Assembly (NCBI GenBank): GCA_036558305.1
Contig: DATBFX010000575.1
Coordinates: 1-30,058 of the forward strand
Source: DATBFX01 sp036558305
GTDB taxonomy: Bacteria > Chloroflexota > Chloroflexia > Thermomicrobiales > UBA6265
Length of the DNA: 30,058 bases
Direction of reading: 5' to 3'
Position 1 is the stretch's first letter. The number at the start of each line of letters is the position of its first letter. Below the pieces are notes generated by a model. That model saw nothing but the letters and a program-made list of their open reading frames with translations. It did not search any database and was not told where the DNA came from. A program made the translations under genes and the position numbers. Shown here in pieces: positions 28,334 through 30,058 of the stretch.

Positions 28334-30058
28334 ATGACGCGTCTACTCGCCGGGTGCCTCGCCGTGGTGCTGCTCCTCGTGCTCGCGTCCCCGATCGCCG
28401 GGCAGTCGACCGACTCGACGCCGGTGCCGGCCGAGACGCCGCCCACGGAGACGCCAACGGCCGTGCCGACGGAGCCGCCGACCGAGGAGCCGCCCACCGA
28501 GGTTCCGGCTACCGAGGTTCCGGCTACCGAGGCGCCCCCGACGGCGACGCAGGAGGGCACCGAGACACCGGCACCCTCCGCGACCGCGACGGCGACGACC
28601 GCGACGGCGACGACCGCGACGGCGACGGACACGGCGGCCCCGCCGGAGACGGCGACGCCCACGGCGACGCCCACGGCGACGCCCGCAGAGATGCCCACGG
28701 AGACACCCACGGCCACCCTGGTCGTCGGGCCGGGCGCCGACGCGTGGGTGGGCGAGGCGGCCCCGACCGTCAACTTCGGCGGCCAGCCCAGGCTCTTCGT
28801 CGATGGCGACGCCGGCGCGCGCGCCGAGGGCTACCTGCGCTTCGCGGTGACCGGCGTCGACGGTGCCGTCGTGCGCGCCACGCTCCGGCTGCACACCACC
28901 ACCGCGTCCTGGGCGGTCAGCAGCGGCGGCCCCGCCGTGGCCGCCGCGGGCAGCGACTGGACCGAGGCGGGGATCACCTGGGCCGACCGGCCGGCACCGA
29001 TCGGTCCGGCCGGTGCCGACGCGGGGCCGGTCAAGGCGAACGCCTGGGTCGAGTACGACGTCACGTCCCTGGTCGACGGCGACGGCGCCTACACCTTCGT
29101 GCTGGTGCCGACGTCGCTGGACGGCGTCGAGTTCTGGTCGCGCGAAGGCGCCGCTCCGCCCCAGTTGGTGCTGACGGTCGATCGGACCGGGCCGACCGGC
29201 GTGCCCGCGTCGACCGACACCCCGGCGCCGACCGCGACCGCGACCGGCACGCCGAAGCCGTTCGCCGGCTTCCAGGACGGCTTCGAAAGCGGCGACCTGA
29301 GCAACTGGACGCGCGCCGGCGGGCTGCAAGTGCTGCCGCAGGATGCCCACGGCGGTACCTATGCCGCGCGCGCGACGAGCGCCGGCGCCGGCGACCCGAC
29401 CTACGCGCGCAAGACCCTGAGCACCCCGCAGACCGAGCTCTACTACCGGACGATGGTGAAGATCATCAGCCAGAGCGACGATTCGGTCTATCTCCTGCGG
29501 TTTGGCGATCCCGCCGGTAGCTCGATCCTCGGCCTCTACGTGACGGGCAGCGGCAGGCTCGGCTACCGGAACGACGTTACCGACGCAGCCACGACGAGCG
29601 ACGCGACCGTCGGCCAGGGAACCTGGCACGAGATCGAGGTCCACCTCGCCGTCGACCGGTCCGGCGGCCTCGTGGAGGTCTGGCTCGACGGGACCCGGGT
29701 GCTGAGCGACCCCGAGGGGTTCGGAACGGCGCCGGTCGGCTTCGTGCAGCTCGGCGACAACGGTACGGGGCCCCGCAGCTACGACATCGCCTTCGACGAC
29801 GTCGCCGTGGCCACGACCCCGATCCCGCTCGGCCCGCCGCCGACGCCCACGGAGACGCCGACGCCGCTGCCCACCCCGACCGACACGCCGACCGACACGC
29901 CGACCGCGACGCCGAGCCCGACGACGCTCGCCTTCGCCCCGGAGGCCGATGCCTACGTCAGCAACACGAGCGGCACGGCGGGCACCAACTTCGGGACGGC
30001 GACCTCGCTCGTCGTCGACGCCAGCCCGCCGACGGAGGGCTACCTGCGCTTCGCCGTC
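28334..30058 (+). CDS. secreted multidomain DNRLRE protein (3' truncated by window)
   Basis: 575 codons visible, no stop reached. A signal peptide (MTRLLAGCLAVVLLLVLASP, IAGQ) is followed by a Thr/Pro/Glu/Ala-rich linker (about residues 22-127), then a DNRLRE domain (about 128-285: LVVGPGADAWVGEAAPTVNF, GYLRFAVTGVDGAVVRATLR, VEYDVTSLVDGDG). A laminin-G/concanavalin-like domain covers about 311-494 (GFQDGFESGDLSNWTRAGG, TWHEIEVHLAVD, GLVEVWLDGTRVL, DIAFDDVAV). A second PT-rich linker (about 496-532) leads into a second DNRLRE domain (AFAPEADAYVSNTSGTAGTN) cut by the window edge. DNRLRE domains occur on exported proteins; a role in cell surface or extracellular polymer binding is inferred. ATG 28334 has AAGGGGG 4-5 nt upstream. 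Confidence 0.9.
   Translation, partial: MTRLLAGCLAVVLLLVLASPIAGQSTDSTPVPAETPPTETPTAVPTEPPTEEPPTEVPATEVPATEAPPTATQEGTETPAPSATATATTATATTATATDTAAPPETATPTATPTATPAEMPTETPTATLVVGPGADAWVGEAAPTVNFGGQPRLFVDGDAGARAEGYLRFAVTGVDGAVVRATLRLHTTTASWAVSSGGPAVAAAGSDWTEAGITWADRPAPIGPAGADAGPVKANAWVEYDVTSLVDGDGAYTFVLVPTSLDGVEFWSREGAAPPQLVLTVDRTGPTGVPASTDTPAPTATATGTPKPFAGFQDGFESGDLSNWTRAGGLQVLPQDAHGGTYAARATSAGAGDPTYARKTLSTPQTELYYRTMVKIISQSDDSVYLLRFGDPAGSSILGLYVTGSGRLGYRNDVTDAATTSDATVGQGTWHEIEVHLAVDRSGGLVEVWLDGTRVLSDPEGFGTAPVGFVQLGDNGTGPRSYDIAFDDVAVATTPIPLGPPPTPTETPTPLPTPTDTPTDTPTATPSPTTLAFAPEADAYVSNTSGTAGTNFGTATSLVVDASPPTEGYLRFAV
28430..28712 (+). repeat. low-complexity Thr/Pro/Ala linker repeats
   Basis: Degenerate short tandem units (ACGGCGACG, CCCACGGCGACG, GTTCCGGCTACCGAG twice at about 28502-28531) encode TAT, TPTA and VPATE repeats. 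The same style recurs near 29840-29925 in the second linker. Confidence 0.7.

Overview
The window comes from a very GC-rich bacterium. Gene content and style suggest the Chloroflexota, probably Thermomicrobia/Sphaerobacter-like: F420-type oxidoreductases (LLM and PPOX), several very large ATPase/LuxR-HTH regulators, an excisionase-HTH/NB-ARC/LuxR fusion, IS630-type and DUF4411/ImmA-IrrE debris, and a secreted DNRLRE protein with Thr/Pro-rich linkers. The taxonomy is inferred from protein style only; there is no rRNA or tRNA here.

Layout. (1) 1-6.4 kb: 3' part of a multi-PAS histidine kinase, convergent and overlapping with a PPOX-class flavoprotein; an LLM-class oxidoreductase divergent from a WYL regulator; a membrane-anchored SnoaL/cupin protein convergent and overlapping with the WYL gene; a small orphan protein. 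(2) 6.5-9.0 kb: a berberine-bridge-type FAD oxidase, then about 1.1 kb holding one or two small genes and a family of short repeated leader motifs and hairpins. (3) 9.0-16.4 kb: two giant ATPase/LuxR regulators on the minus strand flanking a membrane-anchored cupin gene and a NUDIX gene. (4) 16.6-23.5 kb: a GHL10-type glycoside-hydrolase-like gene divergent from a TPP-dependent acetolactate-synthase-like enzyme, then alkaline phosphatase, a methyltransferase, an alpha/beta hydrolase whose 3' end is overrun by an inverted-repeat element, and a 69-aa gene with a clear promoter and overlapping palindrome. (5) 23.6-24.7 kb: persulfide dioxygenase-rhodanese fusion. (6) 24.8-27.1 kb: a gene graveyard with a frameshifted tyrosine recombinase cut off by an IS630-transposase remnant, then a decayed DUF4411 PIN toxin/ImmA-IrrE regulator pair. 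(7) 27.4-30.06 kb: two small genes (one secreted) and the start of a large secreted DNRLRE protein that runs off the window.

Most genes stand alone or in short same-strand pairs, so there is no single pathway. The most notable structure outside genes is a recurrent leader motif (ACTCCGTAAT-like followed by CGGCGGATG-like) upstream of several minus-strand genes between 8.0 and 13.6 kb, the 23.1-kb inverted-repeat element, two perfect operator-like palindromes, and heptanucleotide tandem repeats that put TAG in several frames at two gene ends. I did not find a convincing new defence or biosynthetic system.
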